A stretch of 64,000 nt of DNA. It comes from Strongylocentrotus purpuratus. Lineage: Eukaryota; Echinodermata; Echinoidea; Camarodonta; Strongylocentrotidae. Made by a program: the position numbers and the translations under genes. Positions 26,001 through 35,530 of this stretch are shown here, in pieces; position 1 is the first letter of the stretch; every line of letters begins with the position of its first letter. Under the pieces are notes generated by a model. It saw only the letters and a program-made list of their open reading frames with translations, made no database searches and was not told where the DNA came from. Location: contig NW_022145611.1 in the NCBI RefSeq assembly GCF_000002235.5, forward strand, positions 3,896,754 to 3,960,753. The letters run 5' to 3'.

Positions 26001-29000
26001 TAACAATTATTAATACCCATATCAGACATCGAACGAATGAAGCGATTAATATTACTCTCTTGTTACGGGGGAAAAATATTATTTATATATATTATGAATC
26101 AATTGATTTGGTCGATCCAGGTTAATGGTACAAACACGGCACTACTGGACAGAGATCATAAAAATTACAGAGCTTGGTCTTGTTGCTCTGTTCGCCAGCA
26201 GTTTAAGGATATGGAATCCTGCGGCACATCACTCACAAGAGTTCTAACAAGCCAAGCTTATACAGAATTGGATGATATCATCACAAAGTTATTGCCAAAT
26301 AAACAGAATGTACTATGCAATATATTGAAATGCATGACAAACATTGGTGAGGATGGTAATAGTTTTCCAACTAACCACAATAAAACACCCTTTTGAATGA
26401 TACCAATTGAAGAAAAATTGAAAAAATAGACTCCCTGTACACTGTACTTCCATATTAATATTATTAGGTGGTTTTTAATTTAATTTTGAAAGTACAAATT
26501 CTTATTCAATGAAACTTAGACTAAAGAGTTTATAAGTATCCCCAATCATGCGAGGAGAATTTCAGGTCACTAATTCACGGTCATTTCCGGTTTGCAAACT
26601 TAGACTTTGTTGTGGCATCAACATCAAGATTTACATTCCTATTCCATGAAACTTGAACATAAGGGTTATCAAGTATCACCAATTATGTGATTAGTCTTTT
26701 AGGTAATGAAGTCAAGGTCAAGTGTCATTTCAGGTCTACATACATACTTTGTTGTGGCATCAACATCAAGATTTAGAATTTTTGGAATAATTTCAAAAAT
26801 GTTTGTTCAAATTCCATGAAACATGTACCGAAGGGTTATCAAGTATCACAAATCATCTGACACAAATTCCAGGTCACAAAGTCAAGGTCAAAGGTCATTT
26901 TAGGTCAGTAGACTTGAATTATGTTTTTCACAACTTAATATGAGAGTTAATAAATCATTTTTTGTTTATTTGTTCATATTTCACGAAAGTTATCAATCTT
27001 GGTACAAATAATAGTAAATAATTTTTCTGGTGATGCTTAGTCAATATTCACTTCATAATGCCGATTATTATTCAGAGGATTTCCTATTTTGGGGCCTGCT
27101 AAGTGTTCACACTTGTACAACAAGCATTGCTTTTTAGCGGACCCATCTGTTTCCAACATGTATTTCTTAAATGTTAAATGTTTTAAGTGCTTATAATTGA
27201 TTTGTAATTTTTTGCTGAAAACATGAATAAATTTGAAATTGAAATTTGAAATTGAAATTGAAATAATGTCCCAAACTCAATTTTTCATCATATCGAATTG
27301 CGTAATGCAGGCGAGACCGCTGGGAGCGTTTCCCTTGTTTTTTTCCCCCCCCTTTGATATTGGATTTTATCATTTCCTTCAACTAATATCACATAATGTA
27401 TACAATCACAAACAATGTAATAAAATGCCTAATTTTGCGCGTGTTATATCTATGGGAGAGGAATGTCAATAGTTTGCATACAACCCTATGGGGAATCGGA
27501 TTCCTTGTCATTGATTAAACCTATAGGGTCAATCTCCCAAGTCTGCTACAATATCTGATCGTCCCACTTCTATGATGCTAGTCTCCTTCCCAGACGTTTG
27601 CATTTTCCCAGTTATTCAGCCCAGGAATATATGCAGTGTTTACGCCCAAGGACATAGAATTGTTTACATGTCTATAACTTCTCTCTTTCTCTATATAGTT
27701 AATATTCAATTCTATTTATGCTGGAAATGTTGAATGCTTCATTCTCCATCACATCTCTCTCTCTCTCTCTATCTATCTTGCTCATTTTCCCTTCCCTTCC
27801 CCTCCAAAGTTTAAACTGCCCTGCTCCTTCTCATGCTCTATCTGTCTCTCTCTATATGTACTCTTTCCCCATCTCCCTCTCCCTCTCTCCCTTCCCTTCC
27901 CCTCTCATGTTTTAGCTGCCCCTCTCCTTCTCATGCTCTATCTGTCTCTCTCTGTCTCTACTCTTTCCCCATCTCTCTCTCTGTGTCTCCCTTCCCTTCC
28001 CCTCTCATGTTTAAGCTGCCCCTCTCCTTCTCATGCTCTATCTGTCTCTCTCTGTCTCTACTCTTTCCCCATCTCCCTCTCCCTCTCTCCCTTCCCTTCC
28101 CCTCTCATGTTTTAGCTGCCCCTCTCCATCTCATGCTCTATGTATCTCCCTCTCTCTGTCTCCCTTCCCTTCCCCTCTCATGTTTTAGCTGCCCCTCTCC
28201 ATCTCATGCTCTATGTATCTCCCTCTCTCTGTCTCCCTTCCCTTCCCCTCTCATGTTTTAGCTGCCCCTCTCCATCTCATGCTCTATGTATCTCTCTCTC
28301 TGTGTCTCCCTTCCCTTCCCCTCTCATGTTTTAGCTGCCCCTCTCCATCTCATGCTCTATGTATCTCCCTCTCTCTGTCTCCCTTCCCATCCCCTCTCAT
28401 GTTTTAGCTGCCCCTCTCCTTCTCATGCTCTATGTATCTCCCTCTCTCTGTCTCCCTTCCCATCCCCTCTCATGTTTTAGCTGCCCCTCTCCTTCTCATG
28501 CTCTATGTATCTCTCTCTCTCTGTCTCTCTTCCCTTCCCCTCTCATGTTTTAGCTGCCCCTCTCCATCTCATGCTCTATGTATCTCCCTCTCTCTGTCTC
28601 CCTTCCCATCCCCTCTCATGTTTTAGCTGCCCCTCTCCATCTCATGCTCTATGTATCTCCCTCTCTCGCTGTCTCTCTTCCCTTCCCTTCTCATGTTTTA
28701 GCTGCCCCTCTCCATCTCATGCTCTATGTATCTCCCTCTCTCTGTCTCCCTTCCCTTCCCCTCTCATGTTTTAGCTGCCCCTCTCCTTCTCATGCTCTAT
28801 GTATCTCCCTCTCTCTGTCTCCCTTCCCATCCCCTCTCATGTTTTAGCTGCCCCTCTCCTTCTCATGCTCTATGTATCTCCCTCTCTCTGTCTCCCTTCC
28901 CTTCCCCTCTCATGTTTTAGCTGCCCCTCTCCATCTCATGCTCTATGTATCTCCCTCTCTCTGTCTCCCTTCCCATCCCCTCTCATGTTTTAGCTGCCCC

Positions 29001-31424
29001 TCTCCTTCTCATGCTCTATGTATCTCCCTCTCTCTGTCTCCCTTCCCATCCCCTCTCATGTTTTAGCTGCCCCTCTCCATCTCATGCTCTATGTATCTCT
29101 CTCTCTCTGTCTCTCTTCCCTTCCCCTCTCATGTTTTAGCTGCTCCTCTCCATCTCATGCTCTATGTATCTCCCTCTCTCTGTCTCCCTTCCCATCCCCT
29201 CTCATGTTTTAGCTGCCCCTCTCCATCTCATGCTCTATGTATCTCCCTCTCTCTCTGTCTCTCTTCCCTTCCCCTCTCATGTTTTAGCTGCCCCTCTCCA
29301 TCTCATGCTCTATGTATCTCCCTCTCTCTGTCTCCCTTCCCTTCCCCTCTCATGTTTTAGCTGCCCCTCTCCTTCTCATGCTCTATGTATCTCCCTCTCT
29401 CTGTCTCCCTTCCCATCCCCTCTCATGTTTTAGCTGCCCCTCTCCTTCTCATGCTCTATGTATCTCCCTCTCTCTGTCTCCCTTCCCATCCTCTCTCATG
29501 TTTTAGCTGCCCCTCTCCATCTCATGCTCTATGTATCTCTCTCTCTCTCTGTCTCTCTTCCCTTCCCCTCTCATGTTTTAGCTGCCCCTCTCCATCTCAT
29601 GCTCTATGTATCTCTCTCTCTCTCTGTCTCTCTTCCCTTCCCCTCTCATGTTTTAGCTGCCCCTCTCCATCTCATGCTCTATGTATCTCCCTCTCTCTGT
29701 CTCCCTCCCCTTCCCCTCTCATGTTTTAGCTGCCCCTCTCCTTCTCATGCTCTATGTATCTCCCTCTCTCTGTCTCCCTTCCCATCCCCTCTCATGTTTT
29801 AGCTGCCCCTCTCCTTCTCATGCTCTATGTATCTCCCTCTCTCTGTCTCCCTTCCCATCCCCTCTCATGTTTTAGCTGCCCCTCTCCATCTCATGCTCTA
29901 TGTATCTCTCTCTCTCTCTGTCTCTCTTCCCTTCCCCTCTCATGTTTTAGCTGCCCCTCTCCATCTCATGCTCTATGTATCTCCCTCTCTCTGTCTCCCT
30001 TCCCATCCCCTCTCATGTTTTAGCTGCCCCTCTCCTTCTCATGCTCTATGTATCTCCCTCTCTCTGTCTCCCTTCCCATCCCCTCTCATGTTTTAGCTGC
30101 CCCTCTCCATCTCATGCTCTATGTATCTCTCTCTCTCTCTCTGTCTCTCTACCCTTCCCCTCTCATGTTTTAGCTGCCCCTCTCCATCTCATGCTCTATG
30201 TATCTCCCTCTCTTTGTCTCCCTTCCCATCCCCTCTCATGTTTTAGCTGCCCCTCTCCATCTCATGCTCTATGTATCTCCCTCTCTCTGTCTCCCTTCCC
30301 TTCCCCTCTCATGTTTTAGCTGCCCCTCTCCATCTCATGCTCTATGTATCTCCCTCTCTCTGTCTCCCTTCCCATCCCCTCTCATGTTTTAGCTGCCCCT
30401 CTCCTTCTCATGCTCTATCTGTCTCTCTCTGTCTCTACTCTTTCCCCATCTCCCTCTCCCTCTCTCCCTTCCCTTCCCCTCTCATGTTTTAGCTGCCCCT
30501 CTCCATCTCATGCTCTATGTATCTCCCTCTCTCTGTCTCCCTTCCCATCCCCTCTCATGTTTTAGCTGCCCCTCTCCTTCTCATGCTCTATCTGTCTCTC
30601 TCTGTCTCTACTCTTTCCCCATCTCCCTCTCCCTCTCTCCCTTCCCTTCCCCTCTCATGTTTTAGCTGCCCCTCTCCATCTCATGCTCTATGTATCTCCC
30701 TCTCTCTGTCTCCCTTCCCATCCCCTCTCATGTTTTAGCTGCCCCTCTCCATCTCATGCTCTATGTATCTCCCTCTCTCTGTCTCCCTTCCCTTCCCCTC
30801 TCATGTTTTAGCTGCCCCTCTCCATCTCATGCTCTATGTATCTCCCTCTCTCTGTCTTCCTTCCCTTCCCCTCTCATGTTTAAGCTGCCCCTCTACATCT
30901 CATGCTCTATGTATCTCTCTCTCTCTGTCTCCCTTCCCTTCCCCTCTCATGTTTTAGCTGCCCCTCTCCATCTCATGCTCTATGTGTCTCCCTCTCTCTG
31001 TCTCCCTTCCCTTCCCCTCTCATGTTTAAGCTGCCCCTCTCCATCTCATGCTCTATGTATCTCCCTCTCTCTGTCTCCCTTCCCTTCCCCTCTCATGTTT
31101 AAGCTGCCCCTCTCCATCTCATGCTCTATGTATCTCCCTCTCTCTGTCTCCCTTCCCTTCCCCTCTCATGTTTTAGCTGCCCCTCTCCATCTCATGCTCT
31201 ATGTATCTCCCTCTCTCTGTCTTCCTTCCCTTCCCCTCTCATGTTTAAGCTGCCCCTCTCCATCTCATGCTCTATGTATCTCCCTCTCTCTGTCTCCCTT
31301 TCCTTCCCCTCTCATGTTTTAGCTGCCCCTCTCCTTCTCATGCTCTATGTATCTCCCTCTCTCTGTCTCCCTTCCCATCCCCTCTCATGTTTTAGCTGCC
31401 CCTCTCCTTCTCATGCTCTATGTA

Positions 31425-31456
<32 letters not shown>

Positions 31457-34400
31457 CCTTCCCTTCCCCTCTCATGTTTTAGCTGCCCCTCTCCTTCTCT
31501 AAATGTCTCTCTCTGTCTCTACTCTTTCCCCATCTCCCTCTCTCTGTCTCCCTTCCCTTCCCCTCTCATGTTTTAGCTGCCCCTCTCCATCTCATGCTCT
31601 ATGTATCTCCCTCTCTCTGTCTCCCTTCCCTTCCCCTCTCATGTTTTAGCTGCCCCTCTCCATCTCATGCTTTATGTATCTCCCTCTCTCTGTCTTCCTT
31701 CCCTTCCCCTCTCATGTTTTAGCTGCCCCTCTCCATCTCATGCTCTATGTATCTCTCTCTCTCTCTCTCCCTTCCCTTCCCCTCTCATGTTTTAGCTGCC
31801 CCTCTCCATCTCATGCTCTATGTATCTCTCTCTCTCTCTGTCTACCTTCCCTTCCCCTCTCATGTTTTAGCTGCCCCTCTCCATCTCATGCTCTATGTAT
31901 CTCCCTCTCTCTGTCTCCCTTCCCTTCCCATCTCATGTTTTAGCTGCCCCTCTCCATCTCATGCTCTATGTATCTCCCTCTCTCTGTCTCCCTTCCCATC
32001 CCCTCTCATGTTTTAGCTGCCCCTCTCCATCTCATGCTCTATGTATCTCCCTCTCTCTGTCTCCCTTCCCTTCCCCTCTCATGTTTTAGCTGCCCCTCTA
32101 CATCTCATGCTCTATGTATCTCTCTCTCTCTCTCTGTCTCCCTTCCCTTCCCCTCTCATGTTTTAGCTGCCCCTCTCCTTCTCTAAATGTCTCTCTCTGT
32201 CTCTACTCTTTTCCCATCTCCCTCTCTCTGTCTCCCTTCCCTTCCCCTCTCATGTTTTAGCTGCCCCTCTCCATCTCATGCTCTATGTATCTCCCTCTCT
32301 CTGTCTCCCTTCCCTTCCCCTCTCATGTTTTAGCTGCCCCTCTCTTTCTCTAAATGTCTCTCTCTGTCTCTACTCTTTCCCCATCTCCCTCTCTCTTTCT
32401 CCCTTCCCTTCCCCTCTCATGTTTTAGCTGCCCCTCTCCATCTCATGCTCTATGTATCTCCCTCTCTCTGTCTCTCTTCCCTTCCCTTCTCCTTCTCTAA
32501 ATGTCTCTCTCTGTCTCTACTCTTTCCCCATCTCCCTCTCTCTGTCTCCCTTCCCTTCCCCTCTCTGTCTCCCTTCCCTTCCCCTCTCATGTTTTAGCTG
32601 CCCCTCTCCTTCTCATGCTCTATGTATCTCCCTCTCTGTGTCTCCCTTCCCATCCCCTCTCATGTTTTAGCTGCTCCTCTCCTTCTCTTAATGTCTCTCT
32701 CTGTCTCTACTCTTTCCCCATCTCCCTCTCTCTGTCTCCCTTCCCTTCCCCTCTCTGTCTCCCTTCCCTTCCCCTCTCATGTTTTAGCTGCCCCTCTCCT
32801 TCTCATGCTCTATGTATCTCCCTCTCTGTGTCTCCCTTCCCATCCCCTCTCATATTTTAGCTGCTCCTCTCCTTCTCTAAATGTCTCTCTCTGTCTCTAC
32901 TCTTTCCCCATCTCCCTCTCTCTGTCTCCCTTCCCTTCCCCTCTCATGTTTTAGCTGCCCCTCTCCATCTCATGCTCTATGTATCTCCCTCTCTCTGTCT
33001 CCCTTCCCTTCCCCTCTCATGTTTTAGCTGCCCCTCTACATCTCATGCTCTATGTATCTCTCTCTCTCTCTCTCTGTCTCCCTTCCCTTCCCCTCTCATG
33101 TTTTAGCTGCCCCTCTCCTTCTCTAAATGTCTCTCTCTGTCTCTACTCTTTTCCCATCTCCCTCTCTCTGTCTCCCTTCCCTTCCCCTCTCATGTTTTAG
33201 CTGCCCCTCTCCTTCTCTAAATGTCTCTCTCTGTCTCTACTCTTTCCCCTTCTCCCTCTCTCTGTCTCCCTTCCCTTCCCCTCTCATGTTTTAGCTGCCC
33301 CTCTCCATCTCATGCTCTATGTATCTCCCTCTCTCTGTCTCTCTTCCCTTCCCCTCTCCTTCTCTAAATGTCTCTCTCTGTCTCTACTCTTTCCCCATCT
33401 CCCTCTCTCTGTCTCCCTTCCCTTCCCCTCTCTGTCTCCCTTCCCTTCCCCTCTCATGTTTTAGCTGCCCCTCTCCTTCTCATGCTCTATGTATTTCCCT
33501 CTCTGTGTCTCCCTTCCCATCCCCTCTCATGTTTTAGCTGCTCCTCTCCTTCTCTTAATGTCTCTCTCTGTCTCTACTCTTTCCCCATCTCCCTCTCTCT
33601 GTCTCCCTTCCCTTCCCCTCTCTGTCTCCCTTCCCTTCCCCTCTCATGTTTTAGCTGCCCCTCTCCTTCTCATGCTCTATGTATCTCCCTCTCTGTGTCT
33701 CCCTTCCCATCCTCTCTCATGTTTTAGCTGCTCCTCTCCTTCTCTAAATGTCTCTCTCTGTCTCTACTCTTTCCCCATCTCCCTCTCTCTGTCTCCCTTC
33801 CCTCTCCTTCTCATGCTCTATGTCTCTCTCCGTCTCTACTCTTTCCCCATCTCCTTCTCTTGCTCTACCAGACTCTTCTTCTCTTGCTCTACTCTCTCAC
33901 CCTCTCCTGCCTCTGGCTCTCATTCTCCCCCTTTTATGTCTTCGAATGTTCCTTAATTTTCTCTAGCTCTTCCCTTCGTCCTTTGTATTCTCATTTCACC
34001 TCCAATTCCTCTTTTACCCCTCTGTCCAGCTCATGAATTTTTTACATTACTATACCCCGTCTCCGTCTCTCCTCTATATCTACTGCCATCTCTCTCTCTC
34101 TCTCTCTTCTCTCTTCAACTTCCAGACCACCTCATTCGTCTTACGTGACAAATTCAAATCTCGTTATTATTATTATTATTATTATGCATATTTAATAAGC
34201 TCTGTGTAATGAGATGCAGAAATGTGAATCGTATTACACGTCTTTACAAAAAATGCAGCTATTGACCACCTCATATCTGAACGAGGCTTTAGGGTCACTA
34301 TTGGGTATGGGGTTAGAGTGAAAGTTAGGCTCATTGTGTAGTCAACAAGAATTTGGTTTAACAGTGTAGCTCATTGATCTTGATGCAACTGTCAACAAAG

Positions 34401-35530
34401 CATGTCACAGATAAGGGAGCATGTTTAGGGCCATTATTATCTGCACATACTCATCTCAATTGCAACTCCTTTACTCTTTAAAACTAGATGGAGTTGAAAA
34501 TGATGCCTACGCCAAAGAGTGATTTTACAAACCAAAACAGAAGCAATTTTTTAAATTCAAGTTTGATTGTAATCCATCATAAGGTTCTCAGAATATCTTG
34601 ATTACAAGCTATTGGCTCTGCAAGAAACATGCATGTCCCCAGTTTGATAGTAATCTATCCATCGGTTGTAATGAAAATGCATTCACAAGCTATCTTTGCA
34701 TACAATAATGAGCCCTGTGACCCCAAAATCTAATCAGTTCATTGGCTAAATATTCAAAAACGTTTTCAGTGTTATCAGCGAGTTAATGGCACCGTCTGCA
34801 CCACCTGATTTATAATAGTTTTATGACCAACCTATACGTTGCATAACACCTCTAATTATTTTCCCAAACTGCCCAACGTGAAAATTATGTTCAGTTTGGT
34901 AGATACCACGTTTGGCATACTTTCATTTGGTTCAGTGGTTCAACTACTTTGCACTGTAGCTACCTAGTGACATTCATTGTATTGACCCAAAGTTTTTTTG
35001 TTTTTTTCCCCCTTCACAGATATAGGAAGCCTACCGACTTTAAAAGGAAAAAGCTGAGTCTGTTAACGTCCAAGCCACTATATCTTCATCTAAACTTAAT
35101 TTTGTATGAGAACTGAGGAACAACTCACTGCAGTGTTTTTTTTATGCAGGGTGCCTTCTTTTTGAAAGGTAGCAGTTTGAGCAGAAATACACTCTCAGGG
35201 GCCAAATTATGTTGAGGTTGCTAATTTCAAATTTAGTCCACTTGACGCTGTACTAACCCCAGCGCTGAAAGGTGAAAATTCACTGTTGTGAAGTATTGAC
35301 TGTTTTTCTGTCTCGCTGCCGAAGGAGATTGTTTTCTATTATAAATAATTCTTTTTACAGCACTCTGAAAAATAATATCAATATGCTATAATGTACATGC
35401 TTAATACCAGTACTGTATTCTTTAGATTTATATATTTCTATTCTATGTATGATCATACAGTATGTGGTTTTATTGACAGGAAATCTAGTTAAATGGAAAT
35501 GCAATAATTAATGACCTGGAATAAAAACTA
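11032..35530 (+). CDS. AIDA: Axin interactor, dorsalization-associated protein (AIDA), gene span with ten coding exons
   Basis: In vertebrates AIDA binds Axin, blocks Axin-driven JNK activation and limits dorsalization, and its C-terminal C2 domain binds phosphoinositides (established). Coding exons: 11045-11151, 11769-11832, 14637-14690, 16244-16298, 16742-16814, 18028-18140, 19885-20007, 21815-21937, 24895-25012, 35020-35116. All junctions are GT-AG and phases join without a break: 927 nt, 308 residues plus stop, against about 306 in human. Residues 1-110 form the helical N-domain (RKGTDFDSWGQ, EELKKLDK). Residues 124-141 are an acidic linker. Residues 155-308 are the C2 domain (IEKIGLKD-like, DPFITVSVK, FFEFKHYK, YRKPTDFKRKKL). 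The start has a good context (CAAGATGG). Intron 9 is 10 kb and mostly minisatellite. A polyA signal AATAAA lies at 35520. Confidence 0.95.
11045..11151 (+). CDS. AIDA: AIDA coding exon 1
   Basis: Codes residues 1-36 (MGDRGKLVTRWQTSLRKG, TDFDSWGQVVEAVEEYQ). Acceptor-like TTCTTCAG at 11031 leaves 13 nt of 5' UTR in this exon. Donor AAAT|GTAAGT splits codon 36. Confidence 0.93.
11769..11832 (+). CDS. AIDA: AIDA coding exon 2
   Basis: Acceptor CAAATTAG, donor AAAAG|GTAACA. Codes LERQLNKEMNAKPPVFSESQK in two readable halves, matching the variable helix after the conserved EEYQ block. Phase 0 at its end. Confidence 0.88.
12464..12746. mobile_element. GC-rich TIR element in AIDA intron 2
   Basis: About 25-bp inverted ends TTATCCCCTAGGCCCGGCCC... 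and ...GGGCCGGGCCCCTAGGGTATAA. Between them are two direct copies of a 76-bp unit starting GGTCGACCCGTATTGACTTT (12551 and 12627). 283 bp, non-coding. TA or TTAT may be the duplicated target. Confidence 0.7.
12957..13323 (-). mobile_element. TTAA-flanked MITE, family A copy 4
   Basis: TTAA|AGGTAAAGACCAGTAATGG at the left and CTGGTCTTTACCT|TTAA at the right: a perfect TTAA pair. 367 bp, inverted relative to copies 1 and 2, in AIDA intron 2. Confidence 0.85.
13330..14635 (+). other. AIDA intron 2, distal part
   Basis: AT-rich, no gene seen. GAATAAAACCTTATTTGAAC followed by (TTGAAC)n at 14484-14512 looks like the 3' tail of a LINE copy. Confidence 0.4.
14637..14690 (+). CDS. AIDA: AIDA coding exon 3
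   Basis: 54 nt, phase 0 on both sides. Codes KTLQQIMACLNLRAETLQ, equivalent to the vertebrate segment with CLELRSAALQ. Donor CAA|GTGAGA. Confidence 0.9.
14778..14799. repeat. (TA)n microsatellite
   Basis: About 11 TA dinucleotides in AIDA intron 3. Confidence 0.85.
15138..15239. repeat. Short near-perfect hairpin in AIDA intron 3
   Basis: Arms of about 36-40 bp, CTGTTTTCACGAAGTGACGG on the left and its complement on the right, around a ~20-nt loop. Transcribed on either strand it would fold as a pre-miRNA-sized stem, but it may equally be a tiny MITE. Confidence 0.7.
16244..16298 (+). CDS. AIDA: AIDA coding exon 4
   Basis: Acceptor TTTTCAACAG, donor AAAG|GTATGA. Codes SPSATDELSLEELKKLDK, matching the vertebrate FKLEDLKKLEP segment. 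Confidence 0.9.
16742..16814 (+). CDS. AIDA: AIDA coding exon 5
   Basis: Acceptor TTAATTCTCAG, donor CACG|GTATGC. Codes ALQDLLSSSPSEFPVDLPAG and ALRT. The FPVDLPAGALR block aligns with vertebrate FPFDVQPVPLRR. Confidence 0.9.
17122..17213. repeat. Small inverted repeat in AIDA intron 5
   Basis: AATATTGAATGGC and its complement GCCATTCAATATT separated by about 65 bp. Possibly a decayed MITE. Confidence 0.4.
18028..18140 (+). CDS. AIDA: AIDA coding exon 6, acidic linker
   Basis: Acceptor AATACACAG, donor CTACAG|GTAAGA. Codes the linker with a 13-residue run of Glu/Asp (GEEDEEDEEEDA) between the N-domain and the C2 domain. Vertebrate AIDA has a shorter acidic run in the same place. Confidence 0.9.
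18250..18385 (+). mobile_element. SINE copy (tRNA-like head plus central part)
   Basis: A tRNA-like segment with a box-B-like GGTTGTGGATTTGATCC is followed by AATGTCCTTTGGCAAGGCAT. The TCCTTTGGCAAG block also occurs at 46490. AIDA intron 6, sense orientation. Confidence 0.6.
18645..18815 (+). repeat. Dispersed repeat B, copy 2
   Basis: Aligned blocks with 10470-10665 (CATTTAACAATGTT, GTGTCTGTGATATAG, GACCGGTTTTACCATAC, TTTTCCCCAATAGAC). Same orientation, in AIDA intron 6. Confidence 0.7.
19395..19540 (+). mobile_element. Possible LINE 3' end
   Basis: TATCTATCTGTTTGTC-like text and a terminal GCAATAAAGAAATAAATAAT resemble the 3' untranslated end of LINEs. No coding part remains. Confidence 0.3.
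19885..20007 (+). CDS. AIDA: AIDA coding exon 7, start of the C2 domain
   Basis: Acceptor TTTTTCCAAAG, donor AAAG|GTGAGA. Codes TLLPRIAHEPGTTGLSIHLE then KIGLKDSTSYLDPFITVSVK, nearly identical to the vertebrate C2 opening. Confidence 0.95.
20440..21620 (+). repeat. Diverged ~180-bp tandem units, split by a foldback
   Basis: Units share GTATCACCAT, GACAATCTGATTAGATTTTG-like, AGTAGGTCAAAGGT and a TCTCAAGAACCACTAGAG-like block. Copies begin near 20440, 20640, 20820, 21370 and 21500. The element 20868-21304 interrupts one unit. Non-coding, AIDA intron 7. Confidence 0.65.
20868..21304. mobile_element. 437-bp foldback element in AIDA intron 7
   Basis: Nearly the whole element is one palindrome: arms of about 200 bp around a loop of about 28 bp (21071-21098). 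Outer ends read TATAGAGTGGTGAAG and the complement of TATAGAGTACCGAAG, each followed by TGTGACGTCA. The insertion site in the host repeat is ATCAC-TATAG-GAAGACG, so TA or TATA was duplicated. The loop repeats an arm segment (CAGCCAATACTTAACATATT). No protein. Tc1/mariner-type MITE is a guess. Confidence 0.88.
21815..21937 (+). CDS. AIDA: AIDA coding exon 8
   Basis: Acceptor CTCTTGTAG, donor AAAG|GTATGT. Codes the C2 segment with QDTPVATKREDQYVIY and VELQKPLEKLPK, aligned with vertebrate QDTPVASRKEDTYVHF and IELQKHVEKL. Confidence 0.95.
22595..22835 (+). mobile_element. SINE copy, 3' half
   Basis: Begins AATGGGTACCCGGTAGGATG-like and continues GTGTGCGGGTAAGCCTGAAT, GGGCCCTCAGGGAGAACAGT and a terminal CTGGGTAAACAAGACATATT followed by (ATT)n. 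Shares the tail with 23563-23735 and the middle with 43661-43711. Confidence 0.75.
23563..23750 (+). mobile_element. SINE copy, 3' half
   Basis: AATGGGTACCCAGTAGGAAG, then GGGCCCTTAGGGAGAACTGT and CTGGGTAAACAAGACATATT plus an ATT/GTT-rich tail. Same orientation as the copy at 22595; both in AIDA intron 8. Confidence 0.75.
24017..24663. mobile_element. TIR element, ~650 bp, in AIDA intron 8
   Basis: Inverted ends TACCGTAAATCTCTGTGTAT / complement of TACTGTAAATCTCTGTGTAT, continuing AAGATGCAC. The right side has a second, inner GTGTGTCTTATACAC. Interior AT-rich with A-runs. TA flanks both ends. No transposase frame. Confidence 0.75.
24895..25012 (+). CDS. AIDA: AIDA coding exon 9
   Basis: Acceptor GTTTACAG, donor GAACT|GTAAGA. 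Codes TAVFFEFKHYKAKKRTISCK and CFAFMEMDEIKHGPLVIEL, the most conserved part of the C2 fold. Confidence 0.96.
25051..25092 (+). mobile_element. SINE fragment
   Basis: GGTGAGGTAAATGGGTA...GGGTACCTGGTAGGAT matches the junction between central and 3' parts of the SINE at 22595 and 46396. Confidence 0.5.
26037..26396 (+). other. Unassigned open frame with exon-like borders in AIDA intron 9
   Basis: A 119-codon frame contains a denser stretch from GATCCAG|GTTAATGG (about 26120) to ACATTG|GTGAGG (about 26345). Its peptide includes NGTNTALLDRDHKNYRAW and QAYTELDDIITKLLPNKQNV, not simple sequence. I do not recognise the family. Joined to AIDA exon 9 the frame would change and stop soon, so it is not an AIDA exon. 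It may be a remnant of a transposase or of a nested gene. Confidence 0.3.
26490..26940 (+). repeat. Three ~150-170-bp tandem units
   Basis: Each unit has ATTCCATGAAACTTGAAC-like, GGTTATCAAGTATCACCAAT-like, AGGTCAAAGGTCATTT-like and TTGTTGTGGCATCAACATCA-like blocks. Related in style to the AGGTCAAAGGTCA repeats of 20440-21620. Confidence 0.65.
27070..27268 (+). mobile_element. LINE 3' end
   Basis: GGGGCCTGCTAAGTGTTCAC, a run of T-rich sequence, then GAATAAATTTGAAATTGAAA with a TTGAAA microsatellite tail at 27235-27266: the usual 3' end of CR1/L2-type LINEs. Coding part absent. Confidence 0.5.
27270..27715 (+). other. AIDA intron 9, unique stretch
   Basis: No gene, RNA or repeat recognised before the minisatellite. 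Confidence 0.4.
27800..33890 (+). repeat. Polypyrimidine minisatellite, 73-bp unit, in AIDA intron 9
   Basis: Roughly 75-80 units. Each contains CTGCCCCTCTCC(A/T)TCTCATG, CTCTATGTATCTCCCTCTCT and CCCTTCCC(T/A)TCCCCTCTCA followed by TGTTTTAG. Units differ at the two A/T sites and in CT-run length. Higher-order periods are visible: 586 bp (e.g. 28505 and 29091) and 867 bp (32452 and 33319). Longer variant units carry CTAAATGTCTCTCTCTGTCT. Since 73 is not a multiple of 3, open frames pass through all registers, so the Ser/Pro/Leu proteins are artefacts. Confidence 0.97.
33891..35019 (+). other. AIDA intron 9, distal part
   Basis: Residual C/T-rich sequence to 34135 and an (ATT)n run at 34163-34183. 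Two diverged copies of GTTTGATTGTAATCCATCAT-like text lie at 34561 and 34650. A T-rich acceptor tract precedes exon 10. No gene. Confidence 0.5.
35020..35116 (+). CDS. AIDA: AIDA coding exon 10 and stop
   Basis: The acceptor TTCACAG follows a T-rich tract. Codes YRKPTDFKRKKLSLLTSKPL and YLHLNLILYEN, then TGA at 35114-35116. It completes the C2 domain 10 kb downstream of exon 9. Confidence 0.95.

Noticed and set aside
26120-26345. Alternative AIDA exon
   Set aside because: Joining to exon 9 shifts the frame and stops after about 40 codons within the segment.
27800-33890. CRISPR array
   Set aside because: The units are contiguous with no unique spacers, and the setting is a eukaryotic intron.
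27833-33966. Dozens of Ser/Pro/Leu-rich proteins on the + strand
   Set aside because: A 73-bp repeat read through successive registers; it is intron 9 of AIDA.
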